DNA of 64,000 nucleotides from Aurelia coerulea. Taxonomy: Eukaryota; Cnidaria; Scyphozoa; Semaeostomeae; Ulmaridae. Under the pieces are notes generated by a model, which made no database searches, was not told the origin of the DNA, and worked only from the letters and a program-made list of their open reading frames with translations. The stretch's first letter is position 1. Every line of letters begins with the position of its first letter. This document shows positions 35,215 through 47,672 of this stretch, piece after piece. The stretch is taken from positions 9,968,001-10,032,000 of the forward strand of contig CM076943.1 in the NCBI GenBank assembly GCA_039566865.1, written 5' to 3'. Made by a program: the position numbers and the translations under genes.

Positions 35215-38200
35215 TCAATTTATGTACTGAGATAACCATCTGAAACCTATTGAAGAAACGAATACATTAATATCGAAAACTTTCGGACGATCAAACTTTC
35301 GGACAATTTTTTGTCCGAAAGTTCAATTGTCCGAAAGTTTTAAATTCCTTGAAAATAGAAAAAAACATGAATTTTGCCCATGCAACTATTAACAAATGAT
35401 AAAGTATCATCAGTGATCCTGCTTCCAATGTGAATTTCCACATTGCAGTTGTCAATAGCAATGTTCTTGAGTCGATGAAGGTACCTCTCGTTTTCGTCTG
35501 CAATCTTGAAAACTGCTTTTCGAATGCTCCTAATGCATCTATATGTATCTATGTAGTTTGTTTAACTTGCACATGATTAAATAACATACAAATTACAGCT
35601 TGTTTTGACATGTAGGTTGGCTTTATGCAAAAATTGTTAGTCCGAAAGTTTTTTTGTCCGAAATTCTCGAAAAAGCGTCCGAAAGTTTTTTGTCCGAAGT
35701 TGTTTTTCCGAAACTTTTCCATCCGAAAGTTTTCGGTTTTAATGTATCAAGGATTTGCAATAACTGTGACACTTAAACTGAGACTCAGTACGACTATTCG
35801 CTGTCAACCATTACAAAACATCAGGTTCTTTATTCGAACTCTCGAGTTACGTAATCCTCTTACAGGATAAATTACAGCATTTACCACTCAAGATAAAATA
35901 GATCGTACTACAATTTCTATAAAGAAGGGCGCCATCCATCTAACGGTCAAAAAAATTTTCGTTGAGGAAAAATAATAAAAATTAATATATTTTAGGTCCC
36001 ACTCAAACTACAGATCTTACCGTATCAAAATTCAAGTGCTGGCAACAATTGAGGTAGTCACAGTAGGGGTAAATCTATATTCGATCTCAAATTAAATGTA
36101 ACGTGAAATGCCAGCAAATAACAAAAATTAAAGCGTTGTTGTATAAGGAATTTTGCGTTATCGCAAATCTCACATAACATCTAATTTGAGACAGACTGTT
36201 GCGCATACAACAAAAAAAGCTTGGCTTGGGCCAAAATACTCCGAAACGTAAATAAGGTTTCAATGTATGCAGTAATAAAATGAAACGACAATTAAAGGGC
36301 AAAAAAAATTTGCTGCGACTTACCTTCTCCGTAACCTTGCCTTTTTAGTACAGAGCACATAAACAATTCTATGGGTCTAGCTGATAAATCTTTTCGTGAA
36401 ACTGTTCCCTAAAATGAAGACAATTGCAAATGAATTACTTTTTTATACCGGGTGTCCCAAAAAAGTACCCGTTTGAAAAATCACCAAAATTTGATTACAC
36501 AGCCGATTTTCGATTTTCTTTTTTGTCAAGTAGATCAAGGCCCAAATTATTATCCAATATATAGTTATTCTTGTAATTTGTTTCAGAATTAGCGAATTTA
36601 GCTCTTTTTAGCGCCACCTGGTTTTGAGTCATACTGCAAAAATGCATTGATGATTGCCAGATCAATTTCTTTGTGCATGTAACGCTTCTAGTTTGGTCAT
36701 AAATTACAGAAAAAAATGCGCACTATCATTTGAGACTTCAATAATGATAAAAAATCTGACAAATTTGACTCTTACGCAAGATTGAGTATTTTGCTTCAAA
36801 ACTATAGCTCAAAATAAGGGTTTTCAACGTATGATTTCTCTACCTTGCTGTATCAAAGGCAAACATTTTATTATCTATGAATATTGTTGGGTCTTTGGCA
36901 AAACAAGTCAACAAGAAAATTTTATCAAAGGTTTGATAATCAATTTTCGGTGATTTTTCAAACAGGAGTACTTTTTTATGGGACACCCGGTATATTCCAT
37001 TAAAAATTTACAATACATGATTACTAATTACTATACCTACAGCCAACGCTACCATACTACAGAGACGATACCCCAAGGAGCAAAATATTTTGTCTACCCA
37101 GAGGTCATAACATAAAAAAATGGATAAAATGACAAACAGAGCCACAAGTTAAGGCATCTTGCAACCAAATAATTGCGAGTGAAGATTTGAAAGGTTTAGA
37201 AACAAGAAAGGGAATGTAAAATCTATTATTTGGTTGCAAGCTTCATTAAGATACCACATAAGTACATACAAACTATTAAAAGCAGACACATACAGAAGAG
37301 GTTTGGGTGCTCTATTTAGGGATTCCAGTAACTTTCAACCAAAGCGTTCTGTTTCAGAAATGTACTTAATTGTTAAATTTAAGATTAATTTTTTGGCTTC
37401 CAAGGGCAAATTTTTGTTTCCGTACAGAAGGAGTTGCAACATATTGATATATGAACCCTCAGAATATCCACGAGCTTCGAGTACATCGTTGACACCAGCG
37501 AGAAGACTGCATCTATGCTCTCTGAAAGAATTGCAGAGGAGCAAGAAGTGTTTCGCATCTTCTATGCCATCGCTAACTGGACACATTGGATTGATTGTAT
37601 CTTTATAAAATTATGTTTGAATTTGTGGAAATTGAATTACTGATAATGAATACTCATATCCTGATACGTTTCTATTCCATGATACTATGGATTGATTCAA
37701 CGACCCATGCTAGACATGAAAACTTCAAAGATAGGATGCAACAATTTCGCTTTAAGCTTTGGAGCGCAGTTAATGATCAATCGATGGCAAAAGTTACATT
37801 GTGAAGAACACCTCAATAGTACAATAGTATACACTGGTATTCTTACCAAAACTTTTCCACTTCAACAAAAGTCAAAATCATATAACGCAGTGTATTTTGA
37901 AAACTACAACGGAATCATGAAAGCCCTCAGAGACTAAGTTTTATCTGTACAAATACTGCCCACAAATATTCACCAGAAATGTTAACTTGATGTGCCCTGT
38001 CTGTCTGTCACGACTTTCATTGGTGACAATAAAGTCAGAGCTCAACACAACGGATTAGACTGATTACGATGAGTCCCAGTTATCGCTATTCAAAACGAGA
38101 CTATTACACCAGACCGAGACCGCTCTTACTGGGACTCATAATATTACGGCAATATTTTTGGACTGACTTTTTTCACTTTTGAACGCCCTTGGGAACGAGG

Positions 38201-41200
38201 TTGCTATACACAGTCATGTACAAAGTATACAACAAAATACAACGAACAAGAGGACCATGAAAACAGTTGGCGACAATATCAAATCTTGTACGTAGGTACT
38301 ATTTTGCTGCTTTCGCTAAGCATTAACTGATTTATTGTGAAGTTTTCAAATCAATGTGTTTCATTTGAAAACTACAAATATTTGTGCTATTCTGCCTAGG
38401 CCCTTATCGAAACGAGGCAGTATTAGTCATTTCAAAATAATGGCGTTTGATTATGAGTCGTAGTTAGGAGCGTCCGGCAGTATTTCAATAGCGTTAACTA
38501 CGACCATATCATCAGTCTAACAACGGATCTCTTTGTGAACTTGTGCATTTAGAACAAGGGAGGGCTTTGATCGTTTTCCATTTCTATGACCATAGAAAGT
38601 GATCAGAATCAGCAGCCTCTCAATTTTCCCATTCTTTGTACTGTCCTGTTTACTTAATCAGATAGATGTGTGACAGACTGCCTTTAACTACCGGGTGACC
38701 CAAAAAATTTCACGAGCTAGATCATAACTAGCTTTCTGAAATCAAAAGGTATAGACAAATGCTTTGTATCATCGTTTAGTTGAAAGGATCAGCTATCTTT
38801 TGATATGCTGCATGGTCATTTTCAGCAATTATCACCATCCGAAAAACCAGATTCAAAGAAAATTTCGAATCCCAGATTCCTCATTTTGAGTGAAATAATT
38901 GCCATCATCTTCCAGTCAACATTTTGTGAAAACTCAACGTAGCGATGGATTTGAAGTCGTCTGGGGAAGGTCTTTGGTTGCAAATGATTGACCTCTATTC
39001 TTCATTCAAATTTCATGCTCCAAAGCAAATTTAGAATTCAGCTTTTTCACGTTTTTCAAAACATGGACTGGAAAAGGAGGGAATAGTTCGAGAAATGAAT
39101 GAAGTACCAGATATTTGAAACATTTTTCCGGATGGTAGGCATACCTTAAACAAATCAACCAAAATCTCAAAAGATAGCTCAGCCTTTCAGCTACATGCTC
39201 ATAACTTGTTTATGTTCATAACATTTGCTTTTAAGAACCTATGTGCGATCTAGTTCGTTAAGTTCTGTTTGGGTCACCCCGGTGTTACCACACACATAAT
39301 TACTGGAACTCCTCATTTTACAAAACTGGAATAATTGTTCGATCTGTTTTGGATTTCTATAGAACTTTTAGCTATTCTGCTAAGAGTCTGAATCGAACGA
39401 GATTTTGATAAATCCATTTGGGTCTTCTTTTCAAGCTACCATTTATGGGGGATGCTTTCCACTCCTCTGAAAAGAATAACTTGTAGCGTAATTTGCGAAA
39501 TGTGAACAGTTTTTGGCTCAATGTTTCAACATATTTGATGATTGAGTATTATTTTATTGAAAATGACGATTTTGGACTGACATTTTGGCAGAAATTAACC
39601 CTGATGACGTCATTTATGTGAAAGATTTGCCATATAATACTTCATTATTCAATCAAATCTTTCCATTTAAATCATTGAAAATAATGATGTTGCTGCTACC
39701 TCCTTCCGAGATTAGGCTATAACGCCACTCAATCGAGATTTTGATAAATTTTGGAGAATTTTCGCAAGTGAACAACCGTGAAAGAAGCTATAACGCCACT
39801 CAATCGAACCTTTCATATAAAATGTGCAAAGATATTGCTCGATCCAGGTTTCTTTGCAGAATAGCTAGAAGGTCTATTGCAGCATTCACTGCAATGTATT
39901 TAATGAGTTGCAGTAAAAGACTTCCCACTTCAAAGCTTCCACTCTATCTTCTCAAAATGTGAACCAACACTGTCACAATACGGCTATGGCTATATCTGAA
40001 ACTCTGGTATCAATGAAAATGCAATATTACCTTTCCTGTAGATAATCCAAAAAGCTCAAAATACTGCCTGATAGAATCTTCCCCCAGTGCCCCATTTGCA
40101 TCGATTTTGTTTCCAAGGATAAGAACAGGGACATCGGCTAACTGATCATCTGCTAAAAGACTCTACAAGGAAAAGAAGAAACATGGAAAATTCAATCTAT
40201 TTAGAATAATCATGGTGACACATCTTTAGCGATTAAATTATTAAAATCTTTAGCATAATCTTTAAAGCAATGAACGTGATAAATGTTTTATAAAAAGCAA
40301 CACATAAAAAAAGTTCTAGGCAAGTTTGGATCGATTCTGGACAATCTTCTTCTGTTAACACCGAATATAAATTACAGAGAATTTCATACATTGAAAAAGA
40401 TTCACTTTTCAACAAAATTTGGGCCATTTCTAAGCTCGCTCTGATCAAGGAAATAGTTAAAAAGATAGCGTCCTAAACTTGCTAAACTTTCTACCGGGTG
40501 AGTCAATAAGAGCAATTTTCGTTTTAAAGGCGACTGCCTCCCTGGACATCAAGGCAATCCCTTGAACCGACAGCACAGGCACAATGTTTTGAGCGGTGGA
40601 GACCCTGGAGGGGGAACAGTAGCGACGGCAGTTGTTGTCGGTGGTGTTCTCTCGGCCGGGGTTCAGCATTATCGCCTGTGCTAGCATGACATTCAGTGTG
40701 AAACAGATCCTGGTATATATCCGTATTTAATAGTTTATATGTAGCTCTTTGTAATTGTATATTTGATAATATTTAGTTGCATGATGTTTTGTTATGGAAT
40801 GGCCAGGGAGTTGTCATTGTCTTTTGCTCCCCCTGGCATCGTCCTCGTAGTGTCGCATAGTAGCTCATATGTAGCGTCTTAGGTACCTTCTGTATGTAAA
40901 CGTTTTAATTGAATAGAAGAAAAAAATTTCAAGGCAATGCAATAATATTGGCAAATTCAACAATGGACATGTTCATTTCTTTTCAGAATTTTTCCTGGCT
41001 TAAATCAGTCACTCTACTCCGTTCAGACTTTACAAGGGATTTTTCGAGAAAGTCCCTTCAAGAAATCTTATTTTACCTTACAGCAATGACGCTTAGCAAG
41101 TCTTCCACCAAGTATGAATAACTTATTCACGGGGATTCCATTTTCGCAAGAGGACAAAATACATGAATACATGAAAGTGCCATTATAGTTAGGAAGGAAA

Positions 41201-44200
41201 ACAATGGAAATTTCGCTGGTCGTCTTCATACGTTCTTGCAGGTTTTTAAAAGAGGCTTCCTGCAGAAAATCTCCCATATCGACGGGAAGGAGTGACCCAT
41301 TGAAGCCGGGTAAATTACTTAATCAAAATGATTGAAAATATACCGGGTGACCCAGAAAAGAGTGACCCAACGCAATCTGTTATAGAAAAAACATTAAGTG
41401 GCCGATTGAAATATTTCAAACGGTGTTCTGTCATTAAAAGACTAGCCTACATTATGAGTATTTTTCGCAATTTTTTTAGGCACGGCAAAGTTCCCAAATT
41501 AAGGATTTTGAGGAAAAGGGCAGGCATGAAATCCTCAAAAAGTCGTCAAAAACGTTGATTTAAAGCCATTTCAGGTTTCAAAACAACGAGGAGCGTGTTT
41601 CATTTTGCCTGAGAATATCTTTAAGTGTCTAGGGACTATAAACTTGCTCTGAAGACTTCCTACTGGGTTGCCTATTCCCAGGTTGAAATGAAACACGTTC
41701 CTCGTTGTTTTGAAGATTTGAAATGGCTGTAAATCGATCTCTTGCTTTGACGACTTTTTGAGGATTTCAGACATACCTTTTCCCTGGAAATCCTTAATTT
41801 TGGAAATTTACCGTGCCGAAAAAAATTGCGAAAAATACTCAAAGCATAGGCTTGTCTTTTAGCGACAGAACAACGTTTGAAATATTTCAGTCGGCCATTT
41901 ACTTAATTTTCTGTAACAGATTGTGTTGGATCACTTTTTTCTGGGTCACCCGGTAGGCAATGAAACAAGACAGTTTTCAATATTATTGCATTATTATTCA
42001 GGGAGTACATTTTTTTCAAATGGGAATTGTTTTTATTGACTCCCCCCGTAGTTGCTCCAGATTTTTCGTCTCTACAATTTTGCTAAATCTCCATGCCAGG
42101 AATTTGAAGATGACTATGTGGGCTGTCCGCAAAATGTATTCAATCAACATATTCAGGCCCTCTGAAACCATACGCTATGTCTAATCAACATATATATGTA
42201 GTGGGCCAAAATGTAACCCCCAAGATTCAAACACTTTTGAAAAACTCCGTAAACCCTTATTGACATTTTCTTGGGATGGGGTCATATGTACTACATGTAG
42301 AATGACAACTGTTGAGTTAAAATCAGTAAATTATCAGATTTATTTACGAAAAATGAAATTTTTAACAAAATGGCTATAAAAACCATTGTAAGAAATTTCC
42401 AGTCATCAGCAGAGACCACAAGAATTTTAAAAGCATTTTTAAAGCAATCTTTAGTGTCAACTGATAGAATATGGCAGGAAAACATAAGGTTGCATTCGCA
42501 CAATAATAGCACAATAACATGGCATGCAGATACCATCTTTACAAAATAAAGGCATTCAAGGAGAAAAGTTTGCAGTGGAAGGTTTTGATAAAGCAATCCT
42601 CCTTTACACATAATTTCTAGGGGTGAGCCATGATTTCCATGAACAGTGAATGTTTACAGAGGCAGCAAATTGCTGGGAAATTACCTTTTTACAGATTGTT
42701 AACACAAACATAAACAAGTAGATAAAATAAAATATAACACAAACCCTGATCATGCAGCAGAAAGATTCAAATAGATCTTTTAGCTTTAAGCATTTGAAAG
42801 GAAGCACTATATACTCAACAGGCTTTTTAAAACAAAAGAAGACTACTCACATCAAATTCAGCTTTTGACTCTGGTAATCGTTTATGATCAGCGGTATCGA
42901 TAATGAATACAATGCCATCCACGGCTGGGAAATATGATTTCCACAATCTTCTCGCTGCAAGAAGTCAAAACAGCTGTATTGATCATCTACATCTTTCATT
43001 TGAAGTAACAGATACAGTAAAATACATGATGAAACATATAATTTCCTACCACCTAGCTTCAATGGAAAGGTTGGCAGAGAGCTTAAAAAGGAAGCATTTA
43101 CTAGAGATGATGTTTGGCACTTGATGGTTTGGGACAGCACAGGTTCCAAATCTTTCAAAAGGTTTATTGTAAAATTGTACGACCTTTTTCATTGAACTGA
43201 ATGACTTCAAAGAAACTTCAGCTATTTCGCTATAATTCTACCATTGGACTTTTCTGAAATCTTCAATATCTACAGATTTCGAGTGTTTTGCTTCTTTTTA
43301 AAGAATTCAAGATCAATTTTCAAAAAACTGAAACCATTGTAGTTTCTAAACTGTTTGACGCAACATGAAGTAATTTTCAAGAAAACCATACCTTACGAAT
43401 GTCTACAATATGGTATCAAGCAAAAGACTATCACTTTTCTGGTTTATGATTTAGAAATTTGATGACGTCACATCTTCAAATGAGTTAGAATTCAAAATAT
43501 GCCTTAATTTCCAAAAACATTCAAAATTTGTGAAAAGTTCAATGGTAGAATTATAGGTATCTAGCAAAAGTTTATTTCAAGCCATTGAACTAAAAGAAAT
43601 AAATTGCAAATTTTACATCCACCTTTTTATGCTGATATAAAGATTTGGTGTTTGGGACAACTGCAAATAAAAATTATTTTCAGAGTGTATAAAAGAACTG
43701 CCAATTCTTCTTTTCCAAATATATGTGCGCAATATATGTATACTATTATTCTTTGATAATAGAATGTCAAAAATATTGATGGCAAAGCTGTCTTATGTTT
43801 CTGGCACTTACAGTATATTTTAGGGAAATTAAACTCACACTTTTGTTCATTTAAAACGTTTTATGGCGTTTGACAGATGGATACCTCCAATCTTTGTTTC
43901 AAATCCAGAAAGCAATTAGATAGTCTCAATGTTGAATATTAGGTAGATTTGATGATAGCTTAGTCAGTGGCGGACACCTGGGGGGGCGAGGGGGTGCGAT
44001 CGCCCCCCCAATCTTGGCTAGAACAAAGATCTTTTGTTTGAAAACAATAGAAACAAACAATGTTTTTTAACGGAAACAATAGCTTGGCCCCCCCAATATT
44101 TGGCAAAGTGTCCGCCACTGAGCTTAGTCACTGCCATGACGGGACTGGATAATCTCTGTTGCTTCGTTATGGGCTAGCTGTGGTTCTGACTATGACTCAT

Positions 44201-47200
44201 TTCTTATCTTGAAATAATGATCAATCTGTGAGGTCTTCACAGATTTTCATAGCTTTTTTCAAAGTGTTTAAAAGGATTTTTGGCGACATTTTTCCAATTC
44301 ACTGTCCAGTGAGGCACATTGGAATTTTTTTGAAACACCGTGGTAGTTACAGACAGTGCAACAGTTCTAAAATGAAAGATTTAAAAATGTCAATAGGGTA
44401 ATGCACAATAAAATGAATCAGGATTCACTTGTACCTTGTTTATGTCCCCCAAGATCAAAAGTTGTGAAATTCATTCCTCCAAGAGCAAGTTCTTCCGTAG
44501 CTGAAACATAAGCAAATTCCCTTTAAAGACCCTCTCCTAACATAAAGGCTTTAACAATTTTCCAAACGATTCTCTTTCTCAATAATAAAGAGATGTCACA
44601 TGCGCGAGCGGTATGAGAGGGCATGTCTGATGCAAAAGCCCTTTTCAAAATTGGAGAACGGGAAATATCAAGTATTGGACCTTATCAATGTCAACCATGA
44701 TCCTTTAAGTGAAAAATATACCAAAAACGATGCAAAGATAACCTAGGCCAGAGACAACTTTCAGATAACATTTCATTTCTTTGGTTCAGAAACTGAGCAG
44801 TAAGTGTTTTAAATACACCAAAAAAATAAGAGAATTTGGATAGCCTCCAATCGGCCTTTGAGCCAAATAAATCAAATGCCCCAGGCAGATGTGTAGATCT
44901 AGCCTTCTTCTTTGGATCTATGCTAATGTTTGCTATTAAAAACAATTTTCAGATACACAGCAAGCAAGCAAGCTAGCTACCTGGGTTTCAGAGAAACTTT
45001 TGCGGCTTAGTTTGTTTTGCATTACTGGTTGAGACAATTTCTTTAATCTGCAATCGCTAATCGCTTTGAATTGCGGTGTCAACCAAAAGCAACTCATATG
45101 CTTTTTTGCTGCAAAATCTGTCTTTGGTCTTTCAGATAATACAAAAGTCAACTTTGGAACCACAAAGGATCATGGTTAGCAGTGGCTCTTTTAACAACAT
45201 AACCTTTACAAAAGCTTCTAAATGTCAAGTACTCCTCAACAATAACATACAGATTTTATACAATATGTGTAATATCACTGCCACATGGATTTTCAAGAAT
45301 TACATAATAAATACAGTATATAAAGAATTTTTCAAACAAGATTTAACAAGAACAAGTAAGAATTTTCACAGACTAATATGAATCTGATATGAACCAAGAG
45401 CATCAGAGGACTTAAAGAAGAGAAAAACAGAACAAGCCTTGAAAAGGTGATCTGAAGCGAAAATTTTCATTGATGCAAATGAATAGCACTGTTGAGTGAT
45501 AAAAACTTCTGTCAAAATTGTTTTGATACCTTGTTTCATTTTTGAGTTATCCACTGTTTAGTACAATTGGCAATAATGATGTCATTTCATTTGCAAAAAG
45601 TAAAGAAAGTATACTAGGTACAGTAGACTATACTTTGCAAGAGAAATCTAATCAAAAATACTTTTTGCAATCAACCTGCCTTTCTAAACATGATCTTAAT
45701 TCACGAGACAATTCATATTCTATAAATGTAGCTTAGCTGCAAAGTTATTTGCATAGTTTCAACTATATTTCCACATAGTATCCTAATAATTTGCAAACAA
45801 AATGACATAATCAACTGATACGTAAGATCAGTGGATAACTTGACAATGAAATGAGATATCAAATAAATTTTAAAAGGATCTTTTTATTATCATTCAACAA
45901 TGCTATTCATTTGCATCAATAAAAAATTGACTTCAGGCCACCTTTAAACCTTCATTAGAAGTGTATTGCACGTGGAAACAACATGTTTACATCTCAGAGT
46001 CTTCATATTTTTGCAAACTAGCTTCAAAACAGAAAGCTCCATTTTTCATCCCATATTTCCCATGAAAAGCACACTCGCCGCTACGAAAATTACATTTTAC
46101 CCTAAAACATATTGCGAAAGAATCTAACATACTTGGATGCAGTGTTGGTACTGGCTGTGCCATCCTGTTTCCTTTCAGCATATGAAGTAGAGTTGTTTTT
46201 CCAGCATTGTCAAGTCCAAGGAATACAAGCTTTCCACTTTTGTTCATAAGACCTTCAAGGAAGAAAAAACAATCAGTATCATGAATGGCAAAAAAAGAAA
46301 ATAATATCTATAATGCGTTGAAAAAAATATACAAGATTTAGGCCCTGTTTACACAAGTATGGTTCCAAAAAATTTGGCTCCATTTGAGTGCACCTTTTGT
46401 GTTAACACAAGACCGGTTCAAAATGAGTCCACATGGGCCTTATGTTTACAGGCAACCCAGTATGTTGAGTTGGTTTGATTTGCTGATGATAGCATTTGCA
46501 CAGGAACATAGCAGCTCCATAGTGCATTCTGTTCTGCATGTTTTAATAAAAAGTTTTTACGTAGTACAATATCAAAATCCTATGCACAGTATAATGGCTG
46601 GTGCCAACAAGGAAGCACTGTTTCAGGAGGCTCCAAGTGTTTCCAAAATATTTCTTTGCTTGCACATCAACATAAAAAATAATGCAGATGCAATTTTTTT
46701 CCACAGCAATGTTTCTTTGCTTGTGGGCCTTGGCAACAATGTTGTCTGTCTAAGGGCTGTTCAGCACATGCTCAGTTAAGCAAATTACAGTTTTCAATAA
46801 TCAAAGCATGCATGAATAAATGTTTCCTAGTTTGCGCGCCTGCGCAGCAAAACAAGTTGTTTGGCTCTCTCTGTTTGCACTCGTAAGCAACATTGAGAAT
46901 CGATGTCTCCATAACAATTTTCCCTGTTTGTGCCCATCTTATACATGAGACAAGGCGCTTTACACAGAAACTCAGTGTGAGTCAGAAAAAAGAATCCCCG
47001 TTTGAAAGGTCACGGCTCCCTGGATATAAAAAAATGATATCGGCAAATATATAGTTTAATGGTAGAAATGTTCAATTCTACTATAAAATTTACCTGACTG
47101 AAATCGGCCACTCCATTCTGAAATTATGAGGGATTTTCTCGAGAAAGCCTCTTCAAAAACCTTCAAAACGTGCCAAAAATCATGAACAGATTTCCCTAAC

Positions 47201-47672
47201 ATTTCTGCCTTACAATGCCTTACAGCAATGACTTGTGAATGCTTTAGCACGTGCTATCCTCTTGGGAGGATGAACAAGTCCTCCCCCTTGTATCGATGAC
47301 CTATTCATGGGGATTCCATTCTCCCAAGAGGACAAAATACATGAATTTATGTGAGTGTCATCAATTTTAAGAAGGAAAATTTGCTCATTGTTTTCATTCA
47401 TTTTGCAGGTTTTTTGAAGGGGCTTTCTGCAGAAAATCACCCCTATCCATGGGAAGGAATGGCCAACTTAGGCCGGGTAAATTACTGAACCTAATTGAAC
47501 ATATTGACAGTAAAACAATACATTTTTCAATATTATTCCTTTGATATTCATGGAGCAGTGGCCTTCCAAGCGGGGATCCTTTTTTCTGACTCACCTGGTA
47601 TATTTCTGATACAAGTACAATGAACTCACCTAAATATTTGAGTGCACCGGTAAAATAGTCCCAGAGCCACAT
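35215..47672 (-). CDS. SAR1: Small COPII GTPase SAR1
   Basis: GTPase that, when GTP-bound, inserts its N-terminal helix in the ER membrane and recruits Sec23/24 and Sec13/31 to form COPII vesicles. Seven coding exons: 47630-47672, 46133-46252, 44435-44500, 42851-42954, 40031-40162, 36324-36408, 35215-35246. Lengths sum to 582 bases, giving 193 residues plus TGA, the normal family size. The start [15 protein letters not shown] is the amphipathic membrane helix typical of invertebrate SAR1; an upstream in-frame Met is possible but would make the helix too long. P-loop GLDNAGKT at 27-34, switch region TLHPT at 51-55, DLGGH at 70-74, NKID at 129-132, and the conserved tail [20 protein letters not shown] ending FRWLSQYIN. 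All catalytic motifs are intact. Introns are full of MITEs (36448, 38691, 40494, 43140, 46975) and one hAT copy. Confidence 0.96.
35267..35742. mobile_element. MITE with reiterated TCCGAAAGTTTT motifs
   Basis: Ends ATACATTAATATCGAAAACT and AGTTTTCGGTTTTAATGTAT are inverted. At least nine copies of (G)TCCGAAAGTT, in both orientations, cluster within 80 bases of each end while the middle has none. Just upstream of the last SAR1 coding exon. Confidence 0.8.
36448..36990. mobile_element. Foldback MITE, family D (CCGGGTGTCCC termini)
   Basis: 543 bp between TA dinucleotides: CCGGGTGTCCCAAAAAAGTA ... ATGGGACACCCGG. Lies 40 bases upstream of a SAR1 exon, within the preceding intron. Termini are a near-classic mariner-like inverted repeat. 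Confidence 0.85.
37335..37611 (-). mobile_element. Non-LTR retrotransposon fragment with CPx-C-H-C motif
   Basis: Reads [35 protein letters not shown], then [20 protein letters not shown] and a stop. The MCP...ED..HFLL.C pattern is the Cys/His motif near the C-terminus of many LINE reverse-transcriptase proteins. It sits in the last intron of SAR1 on the same strand. Short and isolated; 5' parts are gone. Confidence 0.75.
38691..39283. mobile_element. Foldback MITE, family F (CCGGGTGACCC termini)
   Basis: Starts CCGGGTGACCCAAAAAATTT after TA and ends TGTTTGGGTCACCCCGG. Arms include the CTTTTGATATGCTG / AAAAGATAGCTCAG region. In the fifth SAR1 intron. Confidence 0.8.
39300..39900. repeat. Repeat shared with 540-940
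   Basis: Contains two copies of TATAACGCCACTCAATCGA (39720 and 39790) and AGTCTGAATCGAACGA. Ends about 130 bases from the SAR1 exon at 40031. Confidence 0.7.
40559..40928 (+). mobile_element. 370-bp retroposon with 10-bp target site duplication
   Basis: Flanked by TCAAGGCAAT at 40549-40558 and 40929-40938. The other family B copies have the uninterrupted site. More GC-rich than its surroundings at its 5' end (GGAGACCCTGGAGGGGGAAC) and ends in GAAGAAAAAAATT. No convincing tRNA-type A and B boxes were seen, so it may be a 5'-truncated LINE 3' UTR rather than a SINE. Confidence 0.75.
41343..41953. mobile_element. Foldback MITE, family E, nested in a family B copy
   Basis: 611 bp, perfect-looking ends CCGGGTGACCCAGAAAAGAG and CTGGGTCACCCGG, flanked by TA at 41341-41342 and 41954-41955. 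Arms about 260 bp and closely matched (for example GAAACACG...CCTCGTTGTTTTGAA in both), so it is a young insertion. Confidence 0.88.
43140..43650. mobile_element. Foldback element family I, copy 2
   Basis: Same element as 6110-6630, with GGTTCCAAATCTTTCAAAAG at the left and an inverted AAAGATTTGG at the right. In a SAR1 intron. Confidence 0.8.
43965..44120. mobile_element. 156-bp hAT MITE with perfect 8-bp target duplication
   Basis: Terminal inverted repeats CAGTGGCGGACAC / GTGTCCGCCACTG, flanked by AGCTTAGT at 43957-43964 and 44121-44128. An 8-bp duplication and CAGNGGCGGA ends define hAT elements. Runs of G and C lie just inside the ends. In a SAR1 intron. Confidence 0.9.
44690..45130. 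mobile_element. Foldback family H, copy 2 (right part)
   Basis: Shares CAGTAAGTGTTTTAAATACACC, GCAAGCTAGCTACCTGGGTTTC and AATCGCTAATCGCTTTGAAT with copies 1 and 3. In SAR1 intron 2. Confidence 0.72.
46975..47598. mobile_element. Foldback MITE, family B
   Basis: Left terminus eroded (AGTGTGAGTCAGAAAAAAG), right end CTGACTCACCTGG then TA at 47599. Very close to the 19733 copy throughout. It sits in SAR1 intron 1, ending only about 30 bases from the first coding exon. Confidence 0.85.

Larger units (their letters stand above)
40494..42030. mobile_element. Family B MITE carrying two later insertions
   Basis: Left end CCGGGTGAGTCAATAAGAGC after TA at 40492. The element is interrupted at 40549 by a 370-bp retroposon and at 41341 by a complete 611-bp family E MITE, then resumes with GGCAATGAAACAAGACAG and degrades before its right terminus. 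It lies in the SAR1 intron between the exons at 40031-40162 and 42851-42954. Confidence 0.82.
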
